From the NCBI GenBank assembly GCA_963847615.1, contig CAWKAN010000002.1:1-41212 (forward strand): a stretch of DNA of 41,212 nucleotides, given 5' to 3'. The stretch comes from Palsa-883 sp963847615. GTDB lineage: Bacteria > Pseudomonadota > Alphaproteobacteria > Acetobacterales > Acetobacteraceae. The notes beneath the pieces are model-generated. The model did no database searches. It was given only the letters and a program-made list of their open reading frames with translations, and was not told the origin of the DNA. Positions 18,017 to 26,931 of the stretch are shown piece by piece (position 1 is the stretch's first letter; every line of letters starts with the position of its first letter). The translations under genes were made by a program, and so were the position numbers.

Positions 18017-19114
18017 ATGGGTTGTTTCTGCCACCATTCGCTGGGCCCGCTGTCGCTGGTGCTGCCCAGCCTCGACGTCTCGGCCTCGCTGATGCTGCCC
18101 GGCATGGACATCCCGCTCGGCCTGTCGGCCTATCTCAACGCCGCCGGGCTGCCCGCGGCGCCCTGGCAACCGGACCCGGGTTGGCTGGCGCTGCCGCTGC
18201 CGCAGTTGAAGCTCAGCCTGCAGGCGGTGGCGACGATCTCGGCGATGGCCTCGCTGCGGGCGCAGGTGTTGGCGCAATTCGGCATTGACCTGCTGGTTCC
18301 GGGCCAGGCCCTGGCGCTGGCCCGCATCGTCGCGACGATGAACGCGAGGCTGTCGGCGATGGTCAATCTCCGTTTCAATCCGCTGGGTTGGCTGCAACTG
18401 GCCCAGCTGAATGCCGCGATCGACCAGGTGAGTCTGGCGCTGTCGGCCGGGCTGTTGCTGCCGTCCCCGAACATGATGCTGTCGCTCACGGTGCCGGGCG
18501 GCATTCCGATGCCACGCTGGACCAGCTTCCTGGCGCTGCTGAGGGCGCTGTGTCCGATGATCGCCGCCACCGCCCAGCTTAACGTCAGCCTGTCGGCGAC
18601 CGCGGAGCTCGCCGCGGCGTTGCGGGTGATGGCCAGGCTGTCGCTGCCCGCGCTCATCGCGCCGCAACTGATGGCCAGCCTCACCGCGGCGCTTTCGGCG
18701 GTGGCCTCGCTGCAAGCCAGCCTCGGCGTCAGCCCGCTGACGCTGGGCTTTCCGGCGATCCGGTTGCGCGTGCAAGCGCGGCTCGCCGCCTTGCTGCCGA
18801 CCCTGGCCGCGCATTTCGGCATCAGCGTCACGCTCCCCAACCTGCTGGCGCTACTGCTGTCACTGCTGCCCAAGTTGCCGGTCGTCCCCAGCAACTTCGC
18901 CACCAGCGCCGTGGTGCAGGCAGCGATGCAGGCGCAGGCGATGGCGGCGCTGAACTGGCAGGTACCGGCGATCATCCCGGCGGTTCACATCGGGCTGCCG
19001 ACCTGCGCCTTGGTGGCCCAGCTCCAGGCAGCGCTGGCGATCACCGCGGTGCTGCCGGCGCCCTGCGGCTCAGGCTGCGACGCGGCGAAGCTGGCGAGCG
19101 CGCTGGCGGCGTAA
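18017..19114 (+). CDS. Nearly uncharged Ala/Leu-rich protein of unknown function, candidate T6SS cargo
   Basis: A 365-residue protein starting MGCFCHHSLG at 18017, after AGGACATCAGG. It has no signal peptide. Composition is extreme: only about 20 charged residues in all, with long stretches of small and hydrophobic residues in repeating helical units such as LSAVASLQASLGVS, QVLAQFGIDLLVP and TLAAHFGISVTLP. Cys clusters sit at both ends (CFC; CGSGC). No family was recognised. Its place between the PAAR and Hcp genes, and its membrane-active look, make a pore-forming or membrane-inserting effector possible. A structural T6SS accessory is the alternative. It is convergent with hcp. Confidence 0.6.
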   Translation: MGCFCHHSLGPLSLVLPSLDVSASLMLPGMDIPLGLSAYLNAAGLPAAPWQPDPGWLALPLPQLKLSLQAVATISAMASLRAQVLAQFGIDLLVPGQALALARIVATMNARLSAMVNLRFNPLGWLQLAQLNAAIDQVSLALSAGLLLPSPNMMLSLTVPGGIPMPRWTSFLALLRALCPMIAATAQLNVSLSATAELAAALRVMARLSLPALIAPQLMASLTAALSAVASLQASLGVSPLTLGFPAIRLRVQARLAALLPTLAAHFGISVTLPNLLALLLSLLPKLPVVPSNFATSAVVQAAMQAQAMAALNWQVPAIIPAVHIGLPTCALVAQLQAALAITAVLPAPCGSGCDAAKLASALAA

Positions 19115-19144
19115 CCCGAAGCCGCCCGCCGCGGCATCGATCAG

Positions 19145-19792
19145 CTATTCGCCTTCTTCAGATCCAGCGGTCCGGTGTAGAACAACTTGCCGGCGCTGCC
19201 GGCGGACTTTTGCGTCCGGGTACTTCACCTTGACCGACCGGCAGACGAACTTGCACTTCTCCTTGACGACTTCCCCGGCGTCCCAGTCGATCGCGACAAA
19301 CAGCACGCTGGTGAAATCGATGCGCAAAAACGCCAACCCTGTACCGTCCGAGGTTGCCCCCAAGCCGCCAGCCTTGCGCATCACCACCGCCCCGGAATCG
19401 AATGGGATCGTTTTGAAACAGTTCTTGAACAGCAACGGCGATGCCGAGTCGATTTGCCGGGTGAAGGAGAACGGCTCCATCTCGACCGGATACAGGGTCC
19501 CCCCGGCGCCCTGCCCGGTGGCAACCGTGAGGCCCTGGACCCATTTCGAGAATCGCCCGGACTTTGGCTTGGACCTGCCGGCCTCTTCCTTCCCAGTGCC
19601 TTTCGTCTCCGGGGAGTCGCTGTCCACCACGTTGATACCGAAATCGAAATCCTCGATCTCGAAATACTTCCCGGCGGTGAAATCATCGGTCCAGCCGGTC
19701 TCGCCGTCAACGGCGGACTGGCTCTCGGCCTCGATTGCCGTGCCGCCCGCCTTGAGCATCATCACAATGTCAACAGGGGATCGTTCAGCCAT
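19145..19792 (-). CDS. hcp: Hcp (TssD) T6SS tube protein, likely 3' frameshift
   Basis: Hcp1-family tube protein, 215 residues as read. It carries the family features ESQSAVDGETGWTDDFTAGKYFEIEDFDFGINV, FSKWVQGLTVATGQG, YPVEMEPFSFTRQID, ASPLLFKNCFKTIPFDSGAVVMRK and FLRIDFTSVLFVAIDW. Hexamers stack into the tube that is fired by the sheath. The last residues (VRRQRRQVVLHRTAGSEEGE) are atypical. Removing one base from the T-run at about 19207-19210 yields KSAGSAGKLFYTGPLDLKKANS and a stop at 19141-19143, which looks like a natural Hcp end. A single-base insertion, real or a sequencing error, is therefore likely. It lies 57 bases downstream of tssC. Confidence 0.85.
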   Translation of the reverse strand: MAERSPVDIVMMLKAGGTAIEAESQSAVDGETGWTDDFTAGKYFEIEDFDFGINVVDSDSPETKGTGKEEAGRSKPKSGRFSKWVQGLTVATGQGAGGTLYPVEMEPFSFTRQIDSASPLLFKNCFKTIPFDSGAVVMRKAGGLGATSDGTGLAFLRIDFTSVLFVAIDWDAGEVVKEKCKFVCRSVKVKYPDAKVRRQRRQVVLHRTAGSEEGE

Positions 19793-19849
19793 GATCGCCT
19801 CCTTGTTGCAGATTGCCTGACTGTCAACGCGCCGGTCGTGCCGCCGCGT

Positions 19850-21346
19850 TCATTGCGCCGGCACACGCGACACCAGGCGCAGCGAGGCGGTCAGGCCCTC
19901 CAGTTGGAAATGCGGCCGCAGAAAGAACCGTGCATCGTAGTTGCCCGGGGTGTCGTCCTTGGCTTCCAGCGTCACGTCCGCCTCGACCAGCGGATGCTCC
20001 GCCTTCCATTGCTCGTCCGAGTCCTCTGGATTGCCATCGACATACCTGTTCAGCCAGTTCCGCAACCATTCCTGCAACTGGCTGCGGTTCATCGAGCTGC
20101 CGACCTTGTCGCGCACCATGCATTTCAGATAGTGCGCGAACCGGCAGCAGGCGAACAGATAGGGCAGGCGCGAGGAGATCGCGGCATTCACCGTGGCCGC
20201 CACGTCGGCGTATTCCTGCGGCTTCTGCAGCGACGGCATGCCGATGAACGCCGGCCAATCGGAGCCCTTGCGATGGACCAGCGGAATGAAGCCATTGCGC
20301 GCCAGTTCCGCCTCGCGCCGCTCGCTCAGCGCGATCTGGGTCGAGCAGCGCCGGTCAACGTCGCCGTCGGCGGTCGGGAAGGTCAGCACCGGCAGTCCTT
20401 CCACCGCCCCCCCGGTATCGACCCCGCGGATCCGCACGCACCAGCCGTACAGGGTGAAGGCGCGCGCGATATTGGTGGCCATCGCATAGGCGGCATTGGC
20501 CCACAGATAGCGTCGTCCATCCGGACCTTCGGCGGTTTCCTCGAAATCGAAACCCTCGGCCGGATCGGTCCGCGCGCCGTACGGCAAACGGGCGAGGAAA
20601 CGCGGCAGGCAGAGGCCAAGATAGCGGGCGTCCTCGCTGTCGCGCAGGCTGCGCCACGCGGCGTATTCCGGGGTCTGAAAGATCCGCGTCAGGTCGCGCG
20701 GATTGGCCAGCTCGGCCCAACTGTCCATCTGCATGACGCTGGGCGCCGCCGCGGCGATGAACGGCGCGTGGGCGGCCGCGGCGATTTGCGCCAATCCGCC
20801 CAGCAGTTGCACGTCCTCCGGCCGGTGGTCGAATTCGTAGTCGCCGATCAGCACGCCGTACGGTTCGCCGCCGAACTGGCCGAATTCCTCCTCGTAGACC
20901 CGGCGGAACAGCGGGCTCTGGTCCCAGGCGGTGCCGCGGAACTTGCGCAGCGTCCGGCGGAGTTCGTGCTTCGAGATGTCGAGCAGCTTGATTTTCAGCA
21001 TCGCGTCGGTCTCGGTGGAACCGACGAGGAACTGCAGGCCGCGCCAGGAGGCCTCGATCTGCTGAAACTCCGGATGGTGCAGGATCAGATTGATCTGCTC
21101 GGCGAGCTGGCGGTCGATCTCGGCGACGATGGCCGCGATGCTGCGCCGCGGATCGGTGCCGACGCAGCCGGCGTAGCGTGGCGCACGCTGCGCCAGCGCA
21201 CGCAGCGCCGCCTGGACCGGCGGCTCGGCGAGCGGCGATGGCGCGGCATCGGGCACCACGTCCGGCGTCACCTCGACGCGCGGCACCGGCGCGCGCTTCA
21301 GCAGCAGGGTGAAATCGCCGTCGTCTTCCGGTTGCCCGCTTGCCAT
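19850..21346 (-). CDS. tssC: TssC (VipB) T6SS contractile sheath large subunit
   Basis: A 498-residue TssC. Diagnostic stretches are INLILHHPEFQQIEASWRGL, VYEEEFGQFGGEPYGVLIGDYEF, LARLPYGARTDPAEGFDFEE, GFIPLVHRKGSDWPAFIGM, FAHYLKCMVRDKVGSSM and PLVEADVTLEAKDDTPGNYDARFFLRPHFQLEGLTASLRLV. Together with TssB it forms the contractile sheath around the Hcp tube. In standard loci tssB lies immediately upstream; here vgrG does (33-bp gap) and no separate tssB is present in the window. A TssB-TssC fusion is encoded at 32536-34338. Confidence 0.9.
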   Translation of the reverse strand: MASGQPEDDGDFTLLLKRAPVPRVEVTPDVVPDAAPSPLAEPPVQAALRALAQRAPRYAGCVGTDPRRSIAAIVAEIDRQLAEQINLILHHPEFQQIEASWRGLQFLVGSTETDAMLKIKLLDISKHELRRTLRKFRGTAWDQSPLFRRVYEEEFGQFGGEPYGVLIGDYEFDHRPEDVQLLGGLAQIAAAAHAPFIAAAAPSVMQMDSWAELANPRDLTRIFQTPEYAAWRSLRDSEDARYLGLCLPRFLARLPYGARTDPAEGFDFEETAEGPDGRRYLWANAAYAMATNIARAFTLYGWCVRIRGVDTGGAVEGLPVLTFPTADGDVDRRCSTQIALSERREAELARNGFIPLVHRKGSDWPAFIGMPSLQKPQEYADVAATVNAAISSRLPYLFACCRFAHYLKCMVRDKVGSSMNRSQLQEWLRNWLNRYVDGNPEDSDEQWKAEHPLVEADVTLEAKDDTPGNYDARFFLRPHFQLEGLTASLRLVSRVPAQ

Positions 21347-21378
21347 CCCGTGTTCAGCCGCCTCCGTCGGTTGCCATG

Positions 21379-23268
21379 TCAGTTGATCGCGATCTCACCG
21401 GCCTTCAGCGTCATGGAGGCTCCACCGTTGGCGCTCAGCAATTCCTGGGCGGTCAGGCTGATCGTCCCGCCGCTGATGGTGATGCCGGAGGTGTCGATGA
21501 CGATGCTGTTGGATCCCACCTTCAGGGTGATCGACTGTCCGGCGCTGATCGTGCTGGACCCGGCCGACACGGTGATCGTGTGATTGCCCTGCGAGACGGT
21601 CAGGCTGTCGTTGCCCTGCGAGACGGTGACCGAGTTGTTGCCTTGCGAGACGGTGATCGAGCGGTTGCCCTTGTCAACCGTGGTCGTGGTGTCCTGGGTG
21701 ATCTTCACCGTCTCGGTGTTGAGGACGACCTTGTTGTAGTCCTTCTGGGCCTGGAAGAAGACCTCCTCCGAGCCCTTCTTGTCCTCGAAGCGCAATTCGT
21801 TGAAGCCGCCGCCGCCGGTCGAGGAATTCGTCTTGACGGTCAACCGGGTCTTGTTGTCCGGCAAGGCGTAGGGGACGGTGGTGGTGGCGTTGTAGACGCA
21901 GCCGACGACGATCGGGCGATCGGGGTTGCCGTTCAGGTAGTCGACGACGACCTCCTGACCGACGCGCGGGATGAACATGCCGCCCCACTGCGCGCCGGCC
22001 CAGATCTGCGCCACCCGGATCCAGCACGACGCGGTGTCGTCCTGCGCGGCGCTGCGGTCCCAGGGAAATTTCACCTTGATCCGACCGTACTGGTCGGTGG
22101 TGACCTCGTCGCCGCTGGCACCGACCACCTTAGCGGTCTGCGGGCCGTTCATCAGCGGCCACGGCGTTGTCTCGTCCAGTCGGAACGGGGTGCTGCCGGG
22201 GATCGCGCGGAAGGTGCAGACGAAGGTGTCGGCGACGGCGCCGTCCGTGGTCGGCACGCCCTCGGCCTCCTCCAGCGCGTAGTCGGCACCGATCACCAGG
22301 TATTCGCGGTTCTGCGAATCGTCGCTGAAGCTGGACAGCGTGAACTTGCAGCCGGTGTAGAGGCTGCGGCAGTTGCTCACGCCCTGCAGGACGAGCGCCT
22401 GTGCGGTGAAGCGCTGCATCCGCACGTCGGAGATCTTGGTCCCGTCGGCGGTGACCAGGTAAGGGCCGGGGAATTCGTAGACCTCGAAGCTGCTGTAATC
22501 GTGGCTGGCCGGCTGCGTCAACTTCGCCGTCAGGTTGGCCGAGGGGGTGGTGAAGTTGTAGTCGTTGAACGTCGCGGCCCCCGGCTGCAGCCGCTGGTCG
22601 GCCGTCCATTCCCAGATATGGTCCTCGACCGTGGTGTACTGGGTCTGCTGGAACTCGAACGGGATCGCGTCGGCCAGGGCGGTGTGCGAGTTGGGATCGT
22701 CGGCAAACACCAGCGTGTGCTGACCGTCGGCATGGGTGAAATAAAAATACAGGCCGTATTTCTCCATCAACCTTGTGACGAAGTCCAACGACGTCTCGTT
22801 GTATTGCACGCAGTATTCCAGCGTCTGGCTGCCGGCCGAGTTCTGTCGCTTGTCGGAAATGGCGGTGAACCCGGCCCTGGTGAAGATGTCGTTGATGATC
22901 GCCCAGACCGTCATGTTCTGGTAGATGTAGCAATCCTGCACGCGCGACAGCAGCCAGATCCACGGCCGCAGTTCCAGCCGGTAGCGATAGGCGCCGCCCA
23001 GCAACCCGTCATAGACGGCACGCGCAACAATGCCGTTGAAGTATCGTTTGCTCTTGTCGGGCAGCGTGATCGACAGCGTCGCCGAGGCGCCGAGCCACGA
23101 CGTCAGGTCGGACACCGCCTTGTCGCTCGACAGCCCCAGGTTGTACTCGAACGGCCGGCCCAATTGCTCGGTCGCCTTCAGGCTGTCCAGATCGAGCGTG
23201 ATGCCGGGGTCCGGCGCGATCGTGACCTTCACATAGGATTCGGTGGAGCCGCTGCTGTCTCCCGACAC
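21379..23268 (-). CDS. vgrG: VgrG (TssI) T6SS spike protein
   Basis: A 629-residue VgrG. The GTG start at 23268 follows GGGGAGCGAGAGGG, directly after the tssM stop. The gp27-like part contains WIWLLSRVQDCYIYQNMTVW, SLDFVTRLMEKYGLYFYFTH and FEFQQTQYTTVEDHIWEW. The gp5-like OB fold has TTDQYGRIKVKFPWDR, SCWIRVAQIWAG and GGMFIPRVGQEVVVDYLNG. The C-terminus is a beta-helix of short repeats (SITVSQGN, SVTVSQGN, SLTVSQGN, TITVSAGS). It ends with GEIAIN and no effector extension, so cargo probably attaches through the PAAR protein. It is co-directional with tssM upstream and tssC downstream. Confidence 0.9.
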   Translation of the reverse strand: MSGDSSGSTESYVKVTIAPDPGITLDLDSLKATEQLGRPFEYNLGLSSDKAVSDLTSWLGASATLSITLPDKSKRYFNGIVARAVYDGLLGGAYRYRLELRPWIWLLSRVQDCYIYQNMTVWAIINDIFTRAGFTAISDKRQNSAGSQTLEYCVQYNETSLDFVTRLMEKYGLYFYFTHADGQHTLVFADDPNSHTALADAIPFEFQQTQYTTVEDHIWEWTADQRLQPGAATFNDYNFTTPSANLTAKLTQPASHDYSSFEVYEFPGPYLVTADGTKISDVRMQRFTAQALVLQGVSNCRSLYTGCKFTLSSFSDDSQNREYLVIGADYALEEAEGVPTTDGAVADTFVCTFRAIPGSTPFRLDETTPWPLMNGPQTAKVVGASGDEVTTDQYGRIKVKFPWDRSAAQDDTASCWIRVAQIWAGAQWGGMFIPRVGQEVVVDYLNGNPDRPIVVGCVYNATTTVPYALPDNKTRLTVKTNSSTGGGGFNELRFEDKKGSEEVFFQAQKDYNKVVLNTETVKITQDTTTTVDKGNRSITVSQGNNSVTVSQGNDSLTVSQGNHTITVSAGSSTISAGQSITLKVGSNSIVIDTSGITISGGTISLTAQELLSANGGASMTLKAGEIAIN

Positions 23269-23282
23269 GCCCTCTCGCTCCC

Positions 23283-26200
23283 CTAAAGCTGCGGCGGACA
23301 GCGGAACGCGCGCAGCGCCGTCATGGTGAACGGGTTGCGCACACTGGCTGCGTTGAGGTCGAAGACGGCGTTGCCCGCCGGCGTGCTGAACGTCAGGCGG
23401 AACTTGTCCGGCTGGCCGCTTGGTTCGACATGCGCGGCGTCGAGCAGGCGCAGCAGGGCCCACGGCCCGGTCCGCTCGATCACCGTCGCCGCGCCGCCGT
23501 TGGCGGGAGTGGCGGTGAAGCGCACCTGGCTGTTGCCGTTGGCGCCCGGCCAGACCATCGCGGTCGGTTCGATCGGCCCATGCGCGTAGCTCAGCCGCTG
23601 GCCGCCGGCCTCGACGCTGACCTGCGCCAGCCCGGGATCGAGTTGCGTCGGCACCAGCTGGAACTTCACCGAGACCTGCGTCCCGCCGGTCGGGAACAGC
23701 GCGTCGCGGATCTCGCTGGCGCGCTGGAATTCGATCAGCGCGCCCTCGGACAGGCCGAGCTTGGTGTGGTCGGCCGACTGCCATTTCCAGGGCAGCGCCG
23801 AGGTGTCGACGAACGGCTTCAGGTACTGGTCGAAGAACTGGTCCATCAGCCCGCCCGGCCCGAGCAGGTGGACGAAATCGTCGAGCGGCACGTCCTGCGC
23901 GCTGCCGGCGATGAAGGGGTAGCGGTTGAACGCCGCCTGGCAGAGCGGCAGCACCTTCGATTTCCAGGCGTCCTCGAGTTGATGGCTGGCGCCGCTGGCG
24001 GTCACCTGCGCGCTGCTCTGCGAGACCGCGGCCAGCATGTCGGCGACCGGCTTCGGCGCCCCCTGCGCCGCCTGCTGCAACTGCGCCGCCGCGCCGCCAC
24101 CGCCGGCGCCGCCGGCCGCGCCGCCGGCGCCGAGTTGCGCCAGCAGCGCGGTGCCCTGGTTGGGCGCGTTGGCCGCCTGGCTCATGCCCTGGTAGATCTG
24201 CTGGATCTTGGCGATGACCGCATCGATCTGCGCCGGGTTTTCCTTGCTGCCGCTGACGAACGCGTGCAGTTGCCGGAAATGGTCGTCGACCCGCGTTGCG
24301 GGGTCGATCGGCTTGCCGTCCTTGCTGGTACCCAGGGCGGAGCCGAGGATGTTGAAGGCCTCGCCCTGCTCGAGCGACATGCCGGACCGCGCCAGGTAGC
24401 TGGCGAAGCCGCCGAGCTGCTTGCCGACCTTGGTCGCCTTCTTCGCCGCGGCGCCGACCGCCTGGTCGGTTCCCCCGCCCTTGCTGAGCTGGGTCTGCTC
24501 GTCGATCGCCTGCAGCAGGTCGCGCAGCGGCGAGTCCGGGGCCGACAGCGCGAACAGCTCGTCCATGCCCTGCGACAGGTTGGCGAACGGCTTGAGCGCG
24601 ATGTTGGCCAGCAGCAGGTCCCACCGCCGCGTGTAGTCATCCAGATACAGCGCCAGCACGTCGCGCCGCAGCTTCGCCATCTCGGCCAGCGACGCGGCGA
24701 CGCCGCTGGCCTGCTGGCGTCCGAGCACCCAGTCGTTCTCGGTGGCGCTTTTGGTGACGCCCGGCATCAGCGTCATGAAGACGGTGTGGTAACCGTCCGA
24801 GGTGAAGAAGCCGGCAACCCCGGTGTTGAGCGATTTGCCGTCGCGCAGCTCGAACACCCGCCCGCCGGCGGGACCGGCGTTGTCGGCCACCGTCCAGGGT
24901 GGCAGCCCCTGCACCACGGAGCTCTTCAGGAGACGGTTGTAGACATACTGGGCCAGCGGCTCGCGCGTCAGGATGCCGCGCACCTGTTCCGCCAGCGGAC
25001 CGTTCAACGCCACCTTCTTCGAGCGGATTGTCCAGCATCGCGTCCACCTGCTGGTCAAGCGCCTCGCGCGCCGGCGCCGCTTCCTCGCCCGGGTCGCGCA
25101 GCGCGACGGCGAGGCTTAGCCACTGGCGGACCAGATCCGCGTCCATCGGCCCCTGCCGGCCCAGGATCAGATAGACCTTGAGCGCTTCGTAGAGCACCTC
25201 GGGCTTGTCGAGGTTGGCCTGCATCTGGTTTTCCAGCAGCACCAGCAGGCGCGGCAGCAGCAGGCCGTTGAGCGCGCGGTGATAGCCGTCCTGCGCCGCG
25301 GTGCCGAGCTTGTAGCCCTGGTACAGACCGAAGGTGAGCATCAGCGGCGCCGACCTGGTGCGATTGGCGTAGCCGCCGTGCATGTTGCGCAGCGTGTCGA
25401 GCGCCGGCAGGACGATTTGCAGATCGGCGTCCTGCGGATCGCGCTTCACCACATCAAGGTATTGCGTGTTGTACTTGATCGAAGCCGCGTGCACGTCGGC
25501 GATGATGCCGCGATTGCCGATCCAGCTCGCGGTCCAGATGCCGGCCAGCCCCAGCAGCACGACCGCGGCGGTGGCGTAGGCGGCGATGTGCGCCACGCGC
25601 TGGCGCCGCTCGACCTTGGGGTCGCGACCGACCAGACCGGCCTCGCCGAACACCACCTCGCGCACCAGCCGGGCGAGGAAGTAGCTGCGCCCGGTGCCGC
25701 TGAACGCCGTCACCGCCTGGCGCTGCAGGCCGAACTGCCCGGCCATGGCATCGAGCAGGCGATCGATCGGCGTGCTGTTCTGCGTGCCGCTGGTGAGATA
25801 GACGCCGCGCAGCAGCGGGCGCGCCTCGAGCCGGCTGGGCCGGAAGATCTCGGTGAGGAAGTTGACCGCGACGCCGCGCAAGGAGGCGATCTGCTGGGGG
25901 AACCCCCAGATCAGCCGGCGCCGCCTGAGGTCGGTTTCCTGCTGCACCCGCTCCAGCATCCGGTCGTTGAGCCGCTCCAGCAGCAGGTCGAACTCGGCGC
26001 CGACGGCGGCGACCGCGCCGCCCTCGTCCTTGCCGTCATCGAGCGGCAGGGTGACGCCCCAGACCTGCTCGCGCTCCTCCTTGCCCAGGGTTTCGAAGAA
26101 CTCGACGAAGCCGGCGACCAGGTCCGCCTTGGTGAACAGCACATAGGCGGGGATCCGCACGCCCAGCTCGTCGTGCAGTTCGCGGATGCGCCGGCGGATC

Positions 26201-26931
26201 GCGGTGGCGTGCGCCAGGCGCTCGGCATCGCTCAGGCTGGCAAGGTCGGACAGGCTGATCGCCACCAGCACGCCGTTCAGCGGCTGGCGCCGGCGGAACT
26301 TCTTCAGCAGGCGCAGGAAGCCGAGCCAGGCCGACGCATCGACCGCGGTGTTGCTGTCCTGCGTCGTGTAGCGCCCGGCGGAATCGATCAGCACGGCCTG
26401 GTCGGTGAACCACCAGTCGCAGTTGCGGGTGCCGCCGACGCCGCTGATGCCCTGCGGCCCGGCCTTGTCGGCCAGCGGGAAGTTCAGCCCGCAGTTGACC
26501 AGCGCGGTGGTCTTGCCGGCGCCGGGCGGTCCGATGAACATGTACCAGGGCAGCTGGTACAGGTAGCCGCCGCGGCCGCGGCCGAGCTTGGCCTTCTTCA
26601 GCGCGGCCAGCGCCTGCTTCAGCCGATCGGCCAGCAGCGCGACCTCCTCGGCCGAGGCGGTTTCGTTCGGGTCCGCCGCCTGCGCCGCGACGCCCTCGAC
26701 CAGCTCCTTCTCCTGCTTGTTGGCCCGCAGCTTGTGGATCAGGTTCTCGATCAGCCAGCCGGTGAAGATCACCGCGACGGCGAGGCTGCGCGCCAGTTCG
26801 CTCTCCAGCGGATGCACCGGGCCAAGCCCGAGCAGCGGCCCGAAGAACCAGACGAGGACCGCCAGCAGCGCCGCGCCGATGAAGGTGCGGAGCCAGCGGT
26901 TGCGGAACAACCCGCTGAACCACGACGTCAT
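23283..26931 (-). CDS. tssM: TssM (IcmF) T6SS inner-membrane protein, one frameshift
   Basis: IcmF-family protein. N-terminal helices (TFIGAALLAVLVWFF and LAVAVIFTGWLIENL) precede an NTPase domain with Walker A GPPGAGKTT and the conserved GTRNCDWWFTDQAVLIDSAGRY. A third helix (AAYATAAVVLLGLAGIWT) precedes the periplasmic region. The frame changes once at about 25018-25030 (NPLEEGGVE versus RSKKVALNGPLAEQVRGIL). Removing one base in CTCGAAGAAGG gives 1,215 residues, normal for TssM. The 3' part (to 23283) carries the typical C-terminal beta domain (FELRDGKSL..., SVKFQLVPTQLDPG, TGPWALLRLLDAA, DLNAASVRNPF). The start overlaps the tssL stop by four bases. TssM links TssL and TssJ across the envelope. 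Confidence 0.88.

Noticed and set aside
25015..25035. Programmed ribosomal frameshift in tssM
   Set aside because: No slippery heptamer or downstream pseudoknot is evident, and TssM is not known to use frameshifting.
19187..25181. Long open frames antisense to tssC, vgrG and tssM
   Set aside because: High GC content creates long antisense frames; their translations are Arg/Gly/His-rich and lack domain features, while the minus-strand genes are clear T6SS families.
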